A stretch of DNA of 64,000 nucleotides from Arsukibacterium tuosuense (GCF_900215315.1 NZ_OBEB01000003.1:186001-250000); one strand, 5' to 3'; shown: positions 8,307 through 17,129, counted from the first letter of the stretch. Notes: generated by a model from the letters alone, not told the origin. Made by a program: numbers and translations.

Positions 8307-9611
8307 TCATTCAAATGCTGCAATACAGCTTATCGGTAACGAAAAGGAAAATTGGCAGCCATGCGGGGCGGTATTATTCACGGTTAATTGACCGTCATGG
8401 GCTTCTGCAATTCGTTTGCATAGAAACAAGGCCAGACCAACGCCGTCAGTTGAACGGTGGTTAATGTCTTCTGCATGAAAGAACGGAGTAAATACTTTTT
8501 CCAGCATGTCTGTTGGTATGCCCGGCCCATGATCTGTCACCGATATCAGCAGTGATGGCTCCGTTATGGTAACCGAAAGCTTTACCTTTTCTTCGCTTGT
8601 TGCATGGTCGATGGCATTTTGGATTAAGTTACGTAAAACAAATTTTATTCTGCCGACATCAACCCTGAGCGCTACCTCAGGTAATGCCGATGTGATTTCA
8701 ACACGTTCTGATAACCGGGTCTCGCTTAGCACATCATCAACCAAGGTTGGTAAGTAGTACGTGGCGATGTTTAATACTCTTGAACCTTGTTGTAGCCGCT
8801 CTCCTTCGAGGAGTTGGCCAATAAGGTCATTCATATAATTAATATCGCTGGTCAAATCTGCTGTAATCTCATTTTGCTGCAGCAATGCTAAAGAGACTTT
8901 CATTCTGCCTAATGGGGTTCTGAGTTCATGACTGATGGCCATAAGCATTTCGTTTTTAGACTGAAACAGTTTTTGCAGATCAGCGGCCATTTTATTTAAG
9001 CTTGTGGTCAATCTGGCTAACTCCGTTTTCGGATGAACCGTAATTCTATAAGCTAAATCTCCCTCGCTAATCCTTTTAGCACTTTCTATCGCCTGACCAA
9101 TCGGATTGAGTAGCCTTTTCAGCACATAATAGCTAGCCATAAGGACTAAAATAGCGACTATCCAGGGCCACAAAATCAACCATTCCGGGTACACGATAAG
9201 GTTGGCTATCTTCGATGTCACAACGACACTGGTGTCATCAAAGCTGGCGTATAAAAAATATTTTGAGCCGACCTTACTAAAGAATAAATTTCCTATTGGC
9301 TGTGCTGCAGCAGTTAAAGCAGAGAATTCCGGAAAATTATCGGCTGTTGAATAAAGCTGTGTGCCGCGTTTAACCATAATGCTGACACGATTATTCCTGG
9401 CATCCGCTTTTAATTTTTCTTTATCAAGCGGGTTTTCGGCAATCTGTTGCAGCATCTCATACAGCTGCGTTTGTCGTTCGCTGATAAATATTTTTGCCCG
9501 TTGTTCTGTGATGGCAAAGCTACCTAAGGCAATACAAATTGAAATGATGATCGTAGTCACCGCAAACAGGATTAAAAGTCGGCTAAACAGGCCCAAATGT
9601 GGAATTTTCAT
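8307..9611 (-). CDS. Sensor histidine kinase, RstB/EnvZ type
   Basis: The 434-residue inner-membrane kinase has a membrane helix at about 12-32, a periplasmic sensor of about 105 residues, and a second helix near 145-163. HAMP follows, then HisKA with ISHELRTPLGRM (phospho-His near 228), and an ATPase domain with DHGPGIP and GVGLALFL. It phosphorylates the response regulator whose gene overlaps it by 4 nt (9608-9611). Length and layout match RstB (about 430 residues), and the regulator's predicted sites are RstA-like, so an RstBA-type system is a fair guess. The signal is unknown. Confidence 0.9.
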   Translation of the reverse strand: MKIPHLGLFSRLLILFAVTTIIISICIALGSFAITEQRAKIFISERQTQLYEMLQQIAENPLDKEKLKADARNNRVSIMVKRGTQLYSTADNFPEFSALTAAAQPIGNLFFSKVGSKYFLYASFDDTSVVVTSKIANLIVYPEWLILWPWIVAILVLMASYYVLKRLLNPIGQAIESAKRISEGDLAYRITVHPKTELARLTTSLNKMAADLQKLFQSKNEMLMAISHELRTPLGRMKVSLALLQQNEITADLTSDINYMNDLIGQLLEGERLQQGSRVLNIATYYLPTLVDDVLSETRLSERVEITSALPEVALRVDVGRIKFVLRNLIQNAIDHATSEEKVKLSVTITEPSLLISVTDHGPGIPTDMLEKVFTPFFHAEDINHRSTDGVGLALFLCKRIAEAHDGQLTVNNTAPHGCQFSFSLPISCIAAFE

Positions 9612-10297
9612 GCCGATTTACCAATGAAGGTGTAACCTACATTTCTAAGTGTTTTTATAAACTTAACGTGTTTGGGGTCGTCGCCGAGTTTTTGCCGCAA
9701 GCGGCTCATAAGAATATCAATAGACCGGCTATAAATTTCAGCATCAATGCCTTTTAGTTCGTTCAGCAGTTGATCACGACTAAACACTTCTCCAGGGTGG
9801 CTTGCTAATAAATGCAATAATTTAAATTCCATGCCGGTCAGGCCTATATCTTCACCCTTCAGTGTTGCCTGATGGTTACTGGTTGAAATCTGCAACTCAC
9901 CAAAACTTAAAGACGGTGACACCTTGCCAACTAATGTTTGACGACGTACCAATACCTGAACTCTTGCCACCAGTTCTCTCGGTTCGAATGGTTTCGCCAG
10001 ATAATCATCGGCCCCTAGCTCCAAGCCCAGAACTTTATCTGACAGTTCGCCGCGCGCCGTTAGCATAATAATTGGAATGCTATTGGTAAGCCGGATTTGC
10101 TTACATAAGGTGAAGCCATCGGTTTGTGGCATCATCACATCTAGTAATAAGACATCAGGTTGCGCTAACGTGAGCTCACTCAACCCCTCTGTCGCTGAAT
10201 TGGCAATAATAAGTTGCAGATCATGCTGCGCAAAATAGGCCTCAAGGCGGGCACAAAGAGACTTATCGTCGTCAATTATCAATACTTTTATTGTCAT
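9608..10297 (-). CDS. OmpR-family response regulator, RstA-like
   Basis: The 229-residue protein has a receiver domain (IDDDKSL; phospho-Asp in LLLDVMMP; Lys in LAKPFEP) and a winged-helix DNA-binding domain with FSRDQLLNELKG and IDILMSRLRQKLGDD. The LLNELKG...RSIDI stretch is closest in pattern to RstA. It is the first gene of the operon with the kinase. A GTTAC-N5-GTTAC repeat about 180 bp upstream suggests autoregulation. Matching boxes precede the DUF4386-like gene at 10667 and the esterase pseudogene at 3377. Confidence 0.9.
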   Translation of the reverse strand: MTIKVLIIDDDKSLCARLEAYFAQHDLQLIIANSATEGLSELTLAQPDVLLLDVMMPQTDGFTLCKQIRLTNSIPIIMLTARGELSDKVLGLELGADDYLAKPFEPRELVARVQVLVRRQTLVGKVSPSLSFGELQISTSNHQATLKGEDIGLTGMEFKLLHLLASHPGEVFSRDQLLNELKGIDAEIYSRSIDILMSRLRQKLGDDPKHVKFIKTLRNVGYTFIGKSA

Positions 10298-10358
10298 AAT
10301 GTCACCACACTGATAGAGGACAGATCTAAGCCTATCGCAATAAAAAAATTACAAATAG

Positions 10359-10495
10359 CATGATAGTGATTATTTTTTTCATAACATCAGCTCCTTCATC
10401 TTCGGGTTCCTGCGACGTGCAGTGCAGACTATTATTACAGGCAAAAAATAAGTTTCATCTCTGGCTGGCAACGGAATGTAACATTGCGTAACAGG
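10359..10495 (-). promoter_or_regulatory. Regulatory region of the two-component operon with tandem GTTAC box
   Basis: The minus strand holds GTTACGCAATGTTAC at 10478-10492, a 10-bp-period direct repeat, inside a block (10430-10495) nearly identical to 3535-3603. A second shared block is 10359-10378. The repeat resembles the RstA box (TACA-N4-GTTACA) and faces the response-regulator gene. The remainder of 10298-10666 contains a separate triple box at 10557 and no gene. Confidence 0.6.
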
Positions 10496-10556
10496 CGTCA
10501 ATTTTCCTGCCAAACCCGCCATCTGGTCTTGCTGATCTATTGACAACCACAGCGAT

Positions 10557-10581
10557 GTTACACTCCGTTACATAGCGTTAC
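10557..10581 (+). promoter_or_regulatory. Triple GTTAC direct repeat upstream of the DUF4386/DUF2306 operon
   Basis: GTTAC occurs at 10557-10561, 10567-10571 and 10577-10581, exactly 10 bp apart, about 86 bp before the ATG at 10667. One repeat per helix turn is the binding pattern of OmpR-family regulators. The orientation relative to the downstream gene is the same as in the two other boxes of this locus. The adjacent response regulator is the obvious candidate ligand. Confidence 0.6.
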
Positions 10582-10666
10582 CTCTAGGCAACCATCCCCA
10601 CTGCATCTTTTCCTATCCTGTGCGGCATCAAATACATGTGCGGTGCACAAACAAAGGTGACATAAA

Positions 10667-11383
10667 ATGCAAAAAATGAAAAATAGTACTCTGGTGGGGA
10701 TATTGCTTTTGCTGCAAATGGCTGGCGGCATATATCTCAATTTTAGTTTTCTGGCCATTTTTAAGTCAGATATCTTTACGGTAGATGTATCCAATTTAAC
10801 GCTCGCTCTTGGCGGTGCCACGCTGATTGCCTTATTACTTAGCTTTATTAACGTGATGGTCGGCAGCATTTCTGCACAGAAATATTATCAACGCCATCCT
10901 GTGCTTTGCTTACTGCTGATTATGTTTGCCGCGCTGGGGTTAATTTCAACCGGGTTTGAATATGGCAACCTGGCTAACTATACCGCCTTTATCAGTGACA
11001 TTCGCCTACGTGGTGTCCAGGAACTCAGCGGGACGCTTGAGTTTATCAGGCTGCAAATTGTCTCTGAAAGAAATGAGTCACATCACCTGGCGCTGTTTTT
11101 TTCGAGCCTGAGTTTACTGTTTTTTTATATTTTACTGTATCGGGCGACGCAAATCGCCAGGTTAATCCTCGCTTTCGCCATCGCGGCCTGTCTGCTGCAG
11201 CTGATTGCATTAGGTAATACCTTTTTTCAAGGGCAAGTAATAATGGCAATTCAATTACCTTTGGTGGTTACACAACTGGTAATGCCTATCTATTTTATTG
11301 TTTTCGGTTTTCGCTCTAAAGCAGAAAGTCTGCCATGCCCTGGCGGTGATACTCAAGCGCAAGACAAAGTCCAGGGAGCATAA
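10667..11383 (+). CDS. DUF4386-like membrane protein (paralog of 4368-5069)
   Basis: The 238-residue protein has about six to seven membrane helices, beginning GILLLLQMAGGIYLNFSF, with loops bearing GFEYGNLANYTAF and SERNESHHLALFFSSL. It resembles DUF4386-type proteins and is the positional equivalent of the gene at 4368-5069: in both cases a DUF2306-like gene follows at once (here after 2 nt). It is divergent from the RstA-like two-component operon and has a triple GTTAC box upstream, so it is probably controlled by that system. Function unknown. Confidence 0.7.
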   Translation: MQKMKNSTLVGILLLLQMAGGIYLNFSFLAIFKSDIFTVDVSNLTLALGGATLIALLLSFINVMVGSISAQKYYQRHPVLCLLLIMFAALGLISTGFEYGNLANYTAFISDIRLRGVQELSGTLEFIRLQIVSERNESHHLALFFSSLSLLFFYILLYRATQIARLILAFAIAACLLQLIALGNTFFQGQVIMAIQLPLVVTQLVMPIYFIVFGFRSKAESLPCPGGDTQAQDKVQGA

Positions 11384-11385
11384 CC

Positions 11386-12057
11386 ATGTTACTTGCATTA
11401 TTAGTGCTGCATATCGCTGCAGGAACGGTTGGAATTTTGGCTGGTTTCGCTGCCATTTTGCTTAAAAAAGGCCAGCAGTTACATAAACGTATAGGCTGGA
11501 CATTTCTACTTTCTATGTTTGTTTTGGGCACAAGCGGCATCATTATAGCGATTGCTAAAAATATTCCATTATCAATGCTTAACGGGGGCTTAGTCTGTTA
11601 TTTGGTACTGAGTTCTTTTATTACGATAAGAGCTAAAACGAGTTCTAAGTCAATTGTCAATCGACCGCTTTTTGGCTTTGGTCTCGCTCTTGTTGCAGGT
11701 TATTCATATTATTTTTATGTAGCTCTAAAAAGTAGTCCTGAGCAAATAGGTGGGTTTGGCCCAGGCGCTTTTGCAGTATTTGGTTTAATTACCTTTTATG
11801 CCTTGTCCGAAGACGTTTATTTTATGCTCTGCAACAAAACGTCACGCAAAGCTCTACTAATCAGGCATCTGTGGCGTATGTTGTTTCCCCTGTTTATGGC
11901 AACAGCAGCGGTGTTTTTGGGGCAGGCTAAACTGTTTCCTGCCATGCTGGCACAAAATGGCACGCTTTTTATCCCGGTCGTTTTTGTATTATTGAGTCTG
12001 CTTTACTGGATCGTAAAAGTCAGTTTTCAAAAGAAGTGGGCTTCTGTTGAGCAATAG
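11386..12057 (+). CDS. DUF2306-like membrane protein (paralog of 3706-4371)
   Basis: The 223-residue protein has about seven membrane helices. It starts VLHIAAGTVGILAGFAAILL followed by KKGQQLHKRIG and later RHLWRML. The three His positions and the KKG..LHK motif match the paralog at 3706-4371, although overall similarity appears modest. It is the second gene of an operon, with a 2-nt gap from the DUF4386-like gene. The conserved histidines facing the membrane edge might bind a cofactor, but this is untested. Confidence 0.7.
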   Translation: MLLALLVLHIAAGTVGILAGFAAILLKKGQQLHKRIGWTFLLSMFVLGTSGIIIAIAKNIPLSMLNGGLVCYLVLSSFITIRAKTSSKSIVNRPLFGFGLALVAGYSYYFYVALKSSPEQIGGFGPGAFAVFGLITFYALSEDVYFMLCNKTSRKALLIRHLWRMLFPLFMATAAVFLGQAKLFPAMLAQNGTLFIPVVFVLLSLLYWIVKVSFQKKWASVEQ

Positions 12058-12145
12058 ACCGTGTTGTCAGTTCGCTAAGAATGGTTTAACCAATATTGAT
12101 TAACAGTGCTGCTGTTACTTTTTGCATACTGAAATGAGGATAAAA

Positions 12146-12355
12146 ATGAAATCTAAGTACTTTAAAATACGCCATTTGCTCGCAGTGTTGGGGATTGGTT
12201 TTATTGTAATATCATCCGGGTTAAGCCGGCATGAAGGCAGCAACATAAATGACGTTAACCTGGAAATACTTCATATTTCATTCGCTTCCGTGGTTGAATT
12301 TAAAGTAACTCAAGTCGGAAAAGCCATTGAGATATATCTTAGAATAGTGAGATAA
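12146..12355 (+). CDS. Small single-span membrane protein, unknown
   Basis: From ATG 12146, preceded by GAGGATAAAA, 69 codons encode a basic start (MKSKYFKIRH), one hydrophobic helix (LLAVLGIGFIVISSG) and a short hydrophilic tail ending IEIYLRIVR. It lies 88 bp after the DUF2306-like gene on the same strand and directly before a tRNA fragment with a terminator. Nothing in it identifies a function. It could also be a truncated remnant. Confidence 0.45.
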   Translation: MKSKYFKIRHLLAVLGIGFIVISSGLSRHEGSNINDVNLEILHISFASVVEFKVTQVGKAIEIYLRIVR

Positions 12356-12383
12356 ATAGTTTTTCACTGACCAAATGCTCCCT

Positions 12384-12425
12384 CGACATGGGAAGCGAGT
12401 GGTTCGAGTCCACCAGGACGCACCA
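12384..12425 (+). pseudogene. 3' fragment of a tRNA, tRNA-Val(GAC)-like
   Basis: The stretch has the end of an anticodon region (TCGACATGGG), an intact T-arm (GTGG-TTCGAGT-CCAC) and an acceptor end GGACGCACCA. No matching 5' acceptor strand (GCGTCC) or D-arm lies in the preceding 80 bp, so it is not a complete tRNA gene. The GACAT loop and the 3' end resemble tRNA-Val(GAC). A closely similar fragment, including the following terminator, is at 20096-20142. Confidence 0.6.
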
Positions 12426-12437
12426 AAAAATTCAAAC

Positions 12438-12476
12438 AAAAACGCCGCTCAGCTTATTAAGCTGAACGGCGTTTTT
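12438..12476. terminator. Bidirectional rho-independent terminator
   Basis: AAAAACGCCG...CGGCGTTTTT encloses TCAGCTT-ATT-AAGCTGA with a single C-A mismatch. There is a T-run on both strands. It lies between the small plus-strand gene and the convergent ferredoxin gene, and is nearly the same as the terminator at 20155-20195. Confidence 0.85.
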
Positions 12477-12484
12477 GTTTCTGC

Positions 12485-12673
12485 TTATACCAAGCCGATA
12501 CAATCTATCGGGCAAACGGCAATGCAGGTAGGCTTATCGTAATAGCCAATACACTCGGTACACAGCTGTGGGTCAACCTGAAAATGTTTGGTGCCCATAC
12601 TGATGGCGTCATTCGGGCATTCCGGCACGCACATATCACAGTTAATACAGCTGACTTCAATTACGGCGGGCAT
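12485..12673 (-). CDS. yfhL: YfhL-type 4Fe-4S ferredoxin
   Basis: This 62-residue protein has two iron-sulfur motifs: CINCDMCVPECP near the start and CTECIGYYDKPTCIAVCP. The 8-residue CxxC-type insertion in the second is typical of YfhL/Allochromatium-type ferredoxins carrying two 4Fe-4S clusters. E. coli YfhL is longer (86 residues), so this copy lacks the C-terminal tail. The start at 12673 (MPAVIEV) follows the TrhP stop by one base, so the two are co-translated. The pairing suggests electron or cluster supply for TrhP, an inference from the linkage. Confidence 0.85.
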   Translation of the reverse strand: MPAVIEVSCINCDMCVPECPNDAISMGTKHFQVDPQLCTECIGYYDKPTCIAVCPIDCIGLV

Positions 12674-12674
12674 G

Positions 12675-14006
12675 CTATTGCACCACCTCAGCTGCAGCAT
12701 TAATGGCTAGGTCACTGCCGGCTGTTACCACTGCAGGCAGCTGCTTTAACAGCATGGCAAAGCTAAGATTGTGCTGCGCAGGTAACTTTACCTTAAGCTG
12801 ATAGCAAGCGCCGGGCGCCAGTACAATGGCGTTGTCCTGCTTGTCGCGCAGTGCTTGCAGGGTAAAGCTTTGGTTACCCTCTGGCGTCATCAGTACCAGG
12901 CTATCACCAACGGCAAACTGGTTTTTTACCTCCAGCAGGGCAAAGCCTTCGCTGTCCTGCCCGCTAATAAACTCGCCAACCAAGAGTTGCTCGCCAGCAC
13001 TGTGGCTGGTGGCGTAGTTCTGGGTGTCCTGCGGTTTATGCCGGCGCAAAAAACCTTCGGTAAAACCGCGGTTTGCCATGCCGTTAAGCTCAGTTAGTAA
13101 CTGTGGGTCAAACGCTTTACCGGCAACCGCATCATCAATAGCCTGGCGGTACACCTGAGCGGTGCGTGCTGCGTAATAAGGCGATTTAGTACGGCCTTCT
13201 ATTTTAAGGGAATGCACCCCCATCGCAGTCAGCGCCGGCACATGCTCTATAGCCCGTAAATCTTTGGAGTTCAGAATATAAGTGCCATGCAAATCTTCAT
13301 CAATGGCCATCAGCTCACCGGGGCGGCCCTGCTCTTCCAATAGCGCAGGGGTGCTTATTGGTTTGAACTGCCCTACTTCATCTTCCACAGCGGCATGTAC
13401 CTGATAAGGCCAGCGGCAACTGTTAGTACAGGCACCCTGATTCGGGTCGCGTTTATTAATATAACCCGATAACAAACAGCGGCCGGAATACGCCATACAG
13501 AGCGCACCGTGCACAAAGACTTCCAGTTCCATCTGGGGTACTTCGCGGCGAATGTCCGCTATTTCTTCCACCGCCAGCTCGCGTGATAAAATTACCCGCT
13601 CAATGCCCTGTGCCTGCCAGAATTTTACAGCGGCCCAGTTTACCGTATTAGCCTGTACCGACAGGTGCAGCGGCATTTGTGGAAAATGTTGTTTTAGCAA
13701 ATAAACCACACCAGGGTCGGATACAATAAGTGCATCAGGCTTTAACGCCACAACCGGCGCCATATCGTCAATAAAGCTTTTTAACTTGCTGTTATGCGGC
13801 GCAATATTAACCACTACATACAACTTTTTACCCAGCGCATGCGCTTCACTGATGCCAGTGGCAAGCGCGGCTAAATCAAACTCGTTGTTGCGCACGCGCA
13901 GGCTGTAGCGTGGTTGACCGGCATACACCGCATCGGCACCATAGGCAAACGCCAGGCGCAGAGCTTTTAAGCTGCCCGCAGGGCAAAGGAGTTCAGGAAT
14001 GGCCAT
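12675..14006 (-). CDS. trhP: TrhP (YegQ), peptidase U32-family tRNA hydroxylation protein
   Basis: The 443-residue protein closely follows E. coli YegQ: PELLCPAGSLKALRLAFAYG, VYAGQPRYSLRVRNNEF, the U32 signature EVFVHGALCMAYSGRC, SGYINKRDPNQGAC and SLKIEGRTKS. The cysteines in LCMAYSGRCLLS and ACTNSCRW probably bind an iron-sulfur cluster. YegQ/TrhP is needed for prephenate-dependent 5-hydroxylation of wobble uridine in tRNAs that become cmo5U or mcmo5U. GGAG precedes the ATG by 6 nt. It is the first gene of a two-gene operon with the ferredoxin. Confidence 0.9.
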   Translation of the reverse strand: MAIPELLCPAGSLKALRLAFAYGADAVYAGQPRYSLRVRNNEFDLAALATGISEAHALGKKLYVVVNIAPHNSKLKSFIDDMAPVVALKPDALIVSDPGVVYLLKQHFPQMPLHLSVQANTVNWAAVKFWQAQGIERVILSRELAVEEIADIRREVPQMELEVFVHGALCMAYSGRCLLSGYINKRDPNQGACTNSCRWPYQVHAAVEDEVGQFKPISTPALLEEQGRPGELMAIDEDLHGTYILNSKDLRAIEHVPALTAMGVHSLKIEGRTKSPYYAARTAQVYRQAIDDAVAGKAFDPQLLTELNGMANRGFTEGFLRRHKPQDTQNYATSHSAGEQLLVGEFISGQDSEGFALLEVKNQFAVGDSLVLMTPEGNQSFTLQALRDKQDNAIVLAPGACYQLKVKLPAQHNLSFAMLLKQLPAVVTAGSDLAINAAAEVVQ

Positions 14007-14089
14007 GTATTTCTCCGTCGCTAATAAAAGGCGGGTATTTTAGCGGCCGCAGCGAAGCCTGCTTTGATCTGCCGCAACACACCGCAACA

Positions 14090-15463
14090 CTACACTACTT
14101 TTGAATAGCGCTGCTGGCCCTGAGTTAAATAGCCATCAAAACAGGCGCAGATACTACGTACCCAAAGCCGGCCACTGCCGGTGACTTTAATGCGCCCGGC
14201 GTATACCTCTACCAAGCCGTCTTCCATAAAAGGGGTAAGGCGTTCCAACGCCTCACTAAAGTACTGCCAAAAGCCGTTAATGCGCCACTTTTGGCTGAAT
14301 GCCTCAACATCAAGCTCGAAGTGGCAGATTAACTGGCTTATCAGTGCTGCGCGCAATTTGTCGTCAGCGTTTAAGCTAAAACCACGCTCTACTGGCAACT
14401 GCCCGGTGTTAACAGCTGCATTTATAGCCGCATAGTAATCAGGTAAATCTTTGCAATTTTGCCACAATACACCGCTTACCTGACTAATGCTGGAAACTCC
14501 CAGGCCAATTAGCGCATCCTGTCCGGCTGTAGTATAGCCCTGAAAATTACGCTGCAGCTTGCCCGCCTGCTGGGCTTTGGCCAGCGCATCATCGGGCCTG
14601 GCAAAGTGGTCCATACCGATAAACTGATAACCGGCCGCCACAAAGCGGTTAATTGCCAACTGCATCAACGCCAACTTTGACGGCGCATCCGGTAGGCTGC
14701 TCTCAGCAATTTTGCGCTGCGCAGCGAAACGCTCCGGCAAATGGGCATAGCTGAACAGCGAAATGCGATCTGGATTCAGGCGGATAATTTCATCGACCGT
14801 CTCAGCGAAACTGGCTGGCTGTTGAAATGGCAGACCGTAGATTAAATCCAGATTGATTGAGCTGAAACCGAGCTCACGGCTAAGCTGCACCTGATGGCGG
14901 ATCAAATCAGTATCCTGCACCCGGTTAATCGCAATTTGTACTTTTTCGTCTAAATCCTGCACCCCAAAGCTAACCCGGTTAAACCCCAGAGTGCGTAAGT
15001 GGCGTAATTTGTCATCACTGCAGCTGCGCGGATCTATTTCAATACTGATTTCCGCATCAGTATCAATAGTAAAGTTGTCGTGCAGCAAGGCCATTAGCCG
15101 GCTTAGCTGAACTTCGGTTAAAAAGGTGGGGGTACCGCCGCCTAAATGCAGCTGATTAATGCGTTTACTCTGCAGCATTGGTGCATACAGCGCCATTTCC
15201 TGCGCTAAGGCATCCAGGTATGTATCGGCTTTATGCTGATGACGGGTAACCAGCTTATTACAGCCGCAGTAGTAACAAAGCTTATGACAAAACGGGATAT
15301 GTAAGTACAGGCTAAGCTCATTCGGGCTTTGCTTAATCGCGGCCTGGATTTGCGCCGGATCAAAGTTGCTGCTAAGTGCCAGTGCCGTCGGGTAAGAGGT
15401 GTAACGCGGGCCGTTAATATTGTACTTGCTGATTAACTTGGGGTCCCATTTAATACTTTGCAT
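14090..15463 (-). CDS. hemN: Oxygen-independent coproporphyrinogen III oxidase
   Basis: The 457-residue radical SAM enzyme oxidatively decarboxylates coproporphyrinogen III to protoporphyrinogen IX without oxygen, in the cytoplasm. Diagnostic features are the N-terminal NGPRYTSYPTAL, the cluster motif HIPFCHKLCYYCGC (CxxxCxxC plus the following Cys), LGGGTPTFL, ISIEIDPR and QDLDEKVQIAINR. Length equals E. coli HemN (457). AGAGG lies 5 nt before the ATG. It is monocistronic, 83 bp upstream of trhP on the same strand. Confidence 0.95.
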   Translation of the reverse strand: MQSIKWDPKLISKYNINGPRYTSYPTALALSSNFDPAQIQAAIKQSPNELSLYLHIPFCHKLCYYCGCNKLVTRHQHKADTYLDALAQEMALYAPMLQSKRINQLHLGGGTPTFLTEVQLSRLMALLHDNFTIDTDAEISIEIDPRSCSDDKLRHLRTLGFNRVSFGVQDLDEKVQIAINRVQDTDLIRHQVQLSRELGFSSINLDLIYGLPFQQPASFAETVDEIIRLNPDRISLFSYAHLPERFAAQRKIAESSLPDAPSKLALMQLAINRFVAAGYQFIGMDHFARPDDALAKAQQAGKLQRNFQGYTTAGQDALIGLGVSSISQVSGVLWQNCKDLPDYYAAINAAVNTGQLPVERGFSLNADDKLRAALISQLICHFELDVEAFSQKWRINGFWQYFSEALERLTPFMEDGLVEVYAGRIKVTGSGRLWVRSICACFDGYLTQGQQRYSKVV

Positions 15464-15805
15464 TGTTGCCTCTGTTATTGCTCTGTCATTGCTCAGCTAT
15501 GTCAGCCCGCTTACTGGGGCCAGTATAAAAGCGAATGAAAAGTTTAAGCTTGATCTATCGCAGGCTTAGCGGTTTTTAGCACCGATTGCTGTTACGCTAA
15601 CAAGTACAGCAAACCAGGTACAAGCGGCGGTAAACGCTTAGGTCCAATGCTGTCCAGCAGGTTTGCTGGTAATGGCCGCTGCTGTCAGCCGTACCCAGAT
15701 GATCTGGATGTGGCCAGACCAGATGGTCGGCCGGGTTAACAGTATATGTCTACTGTCGGTGTGTTTTTAGCAATTGAATGTGTTAACCCGAGCTTAAACT
15801 TACGG
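15464..15805. other. 342-bp intergenic region, no gene seen
   Basis: It lies between the 3' end of the guanylyltransferase-like gene and the start of hemN, so it should hold the hemN promoter. TTGATCTATCGCAG at about 15550 is only a half match to an FNR site (TTGAT-N4-ATCAA). No clear terminator, repeat or small ORF was found. Confidence 0.5.
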
Positions 15806-16855
15806 CTAACACATGCTGCGCCCCGCGTCGTTTAACCAACTGTCCAGGCCATATCTTTCTATCGATTGCAATATGCGCTCAGGCCGGCCCCAGTCATCCC
15901 AGTCGATATCCGTCATCGGCAGGACCAGGCATTGCTGCGTGATGTTTTGCAGTAAATCTTTCGAGAAATCCAGTTCAGGCATATATTTAAACGTTTTACC
16001 TACAGCATTGTCGACAGCTTCTTTTTGCATAGTTCCATAACGCTCCTGCAGAGTTAGCCGATGCAGATACAAAAAACAAAAGTAAAATTTCGGGTGTAAG
16101 ACTTTGGCAAGTTGCCACAATAACTCACCCTTAGTCGCAATAATCATGGTGCTCCATAAGGCATTGTTACTATACAGATGTCTTGCCTGCTGATTATCAG
16201 GCTTTTCTATAAATGCCAAAACCGGCTGTATCACTGCGTTACTGGCAAACTGACTACCTGACCCAACGACTGCAGGCTTAATCCAGCCAAAGTCGGTATT
16301 GGGCCAGCGAGCTTCGGCGCCCAGCAATATCAGATGCTCAGGATCAGCAGCGACATAGCCCAGCGCTGTTCTGGCCAGCGCCACAAAGTTTGCTTCAGGA
16401 AAAATAAAATGATCCGAGGGCAGAATGATCACACTGGCATCAGGATCCAATGCCAAAATATGGGCTAACGCCAGATAGACAGCGGCTGCAGTACCATTAT
16501 GTTCAGGTTGATACAACACCGTTCCGGGGATAGTATCCACGTCCAGCTCTTCAAAATACATAGCCTGATCAGCTACTGATACCGTGACAATATGATCATT
16601 GCCGACAAGTTGCCGCGCCCTGTCCCAGGTATTTTCCAGCATGGAATGCTCGCCGGTAAAGCGGCAAAACTGTTTAGGCCGGTTGCTACCTAACCACTCG
16701 CTAATCGCCTCACGCATTCGTTCACCACGACCGCCAGCCAACACTATGGCCCAGGATTTACCGCGGGATTCAGGTTGGTAAACTCCATTATCAACCGTCA
16801 TATTGCTGTTTACTGTTCCGAACTGAGTTTTGTTACCATTTTTGCTGGCTGTCAT
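15806..16855 (-). CDS. Mannose-1-phosphate guanylyltransferase-like nucleotidyltransferase
   Basis: The 349-residue protein has the nucleotidyltransferase signature AIVLAGGRGERM with the activating PKQFCRFTGEHSML, then ILPSDHFIF and GWIKPAVVG. This fits GDP-mannose pyrophosphorylases (mannose-1-phosphate + GTP to GDP-mannose + PPi). It lacks the C-terminal isomerase cupin of bifunctional ManC/AlgA. The ending DIDWDDWGRPERILQSIERYG is unlike canonical ManC. It is isolated from any polysaccharide genes, so the sugar substrate is not certain. GGAG precedes the ATG by 5 nt. Confidence 0.75.
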   Translation of the reverse strand: MTASKNGNKTQFGTVNSNMTVDNGVYQPESRGKSWAIVLAGGRGERMREAISEWLGSNRPKQFCRFTGEHSMLENTWDRARQLVGNDHIVTVSVADQAMYFEELDVDTIPGTVLYQPEHNGTAAAVYLALAHILALDPDASVIILPSDHFIFPEANFVALARTALGYVAADPEHLILLGAEARWPNTDFGWIKPAVVGSGSQFASNAVIQPVLAFIEKPDNQQARHLYSNNALWSTMIIATKGELLWQLAKVLHPKFYFCFLYLHRLTLQERYGTMQKEAVDNAVGKTFKYMPELDFSKDLLQNITQQCLVLPMTDIDWDDWGRPERILQSIERYGLDSWLNDAGRSMC

Positions 16856-17129
16856 AATTGCTCCGGATAATCACTGAAAAATTGTCTGGGCAGGCTGAAA
16901 TGCACACCTGATTCATTCATTTTAGGTAAAGCGCTAAGTGGAACAGTAAGCGGCCAGATAGCACACTGACTACCATTAATAATTGATTGTAATGGGGATG
17001 TGTAATCAGCAGCATCAGGCTAAGCCGGAATAGCCAGTAAGAAAAAGCCCTATCAAAGCCAGGGAAAATTAGCTTTAATGAATATAAAGACTACAATTAT
17101 TTGCATTGAAGTATTTACACGCGATTAAT

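Noticed and set aside
15545-15565. FNR site upstream of hemN
   Set aside because: Only one half-site (TTGAT) matches; the other half is CGCAG instead of ATCAA.
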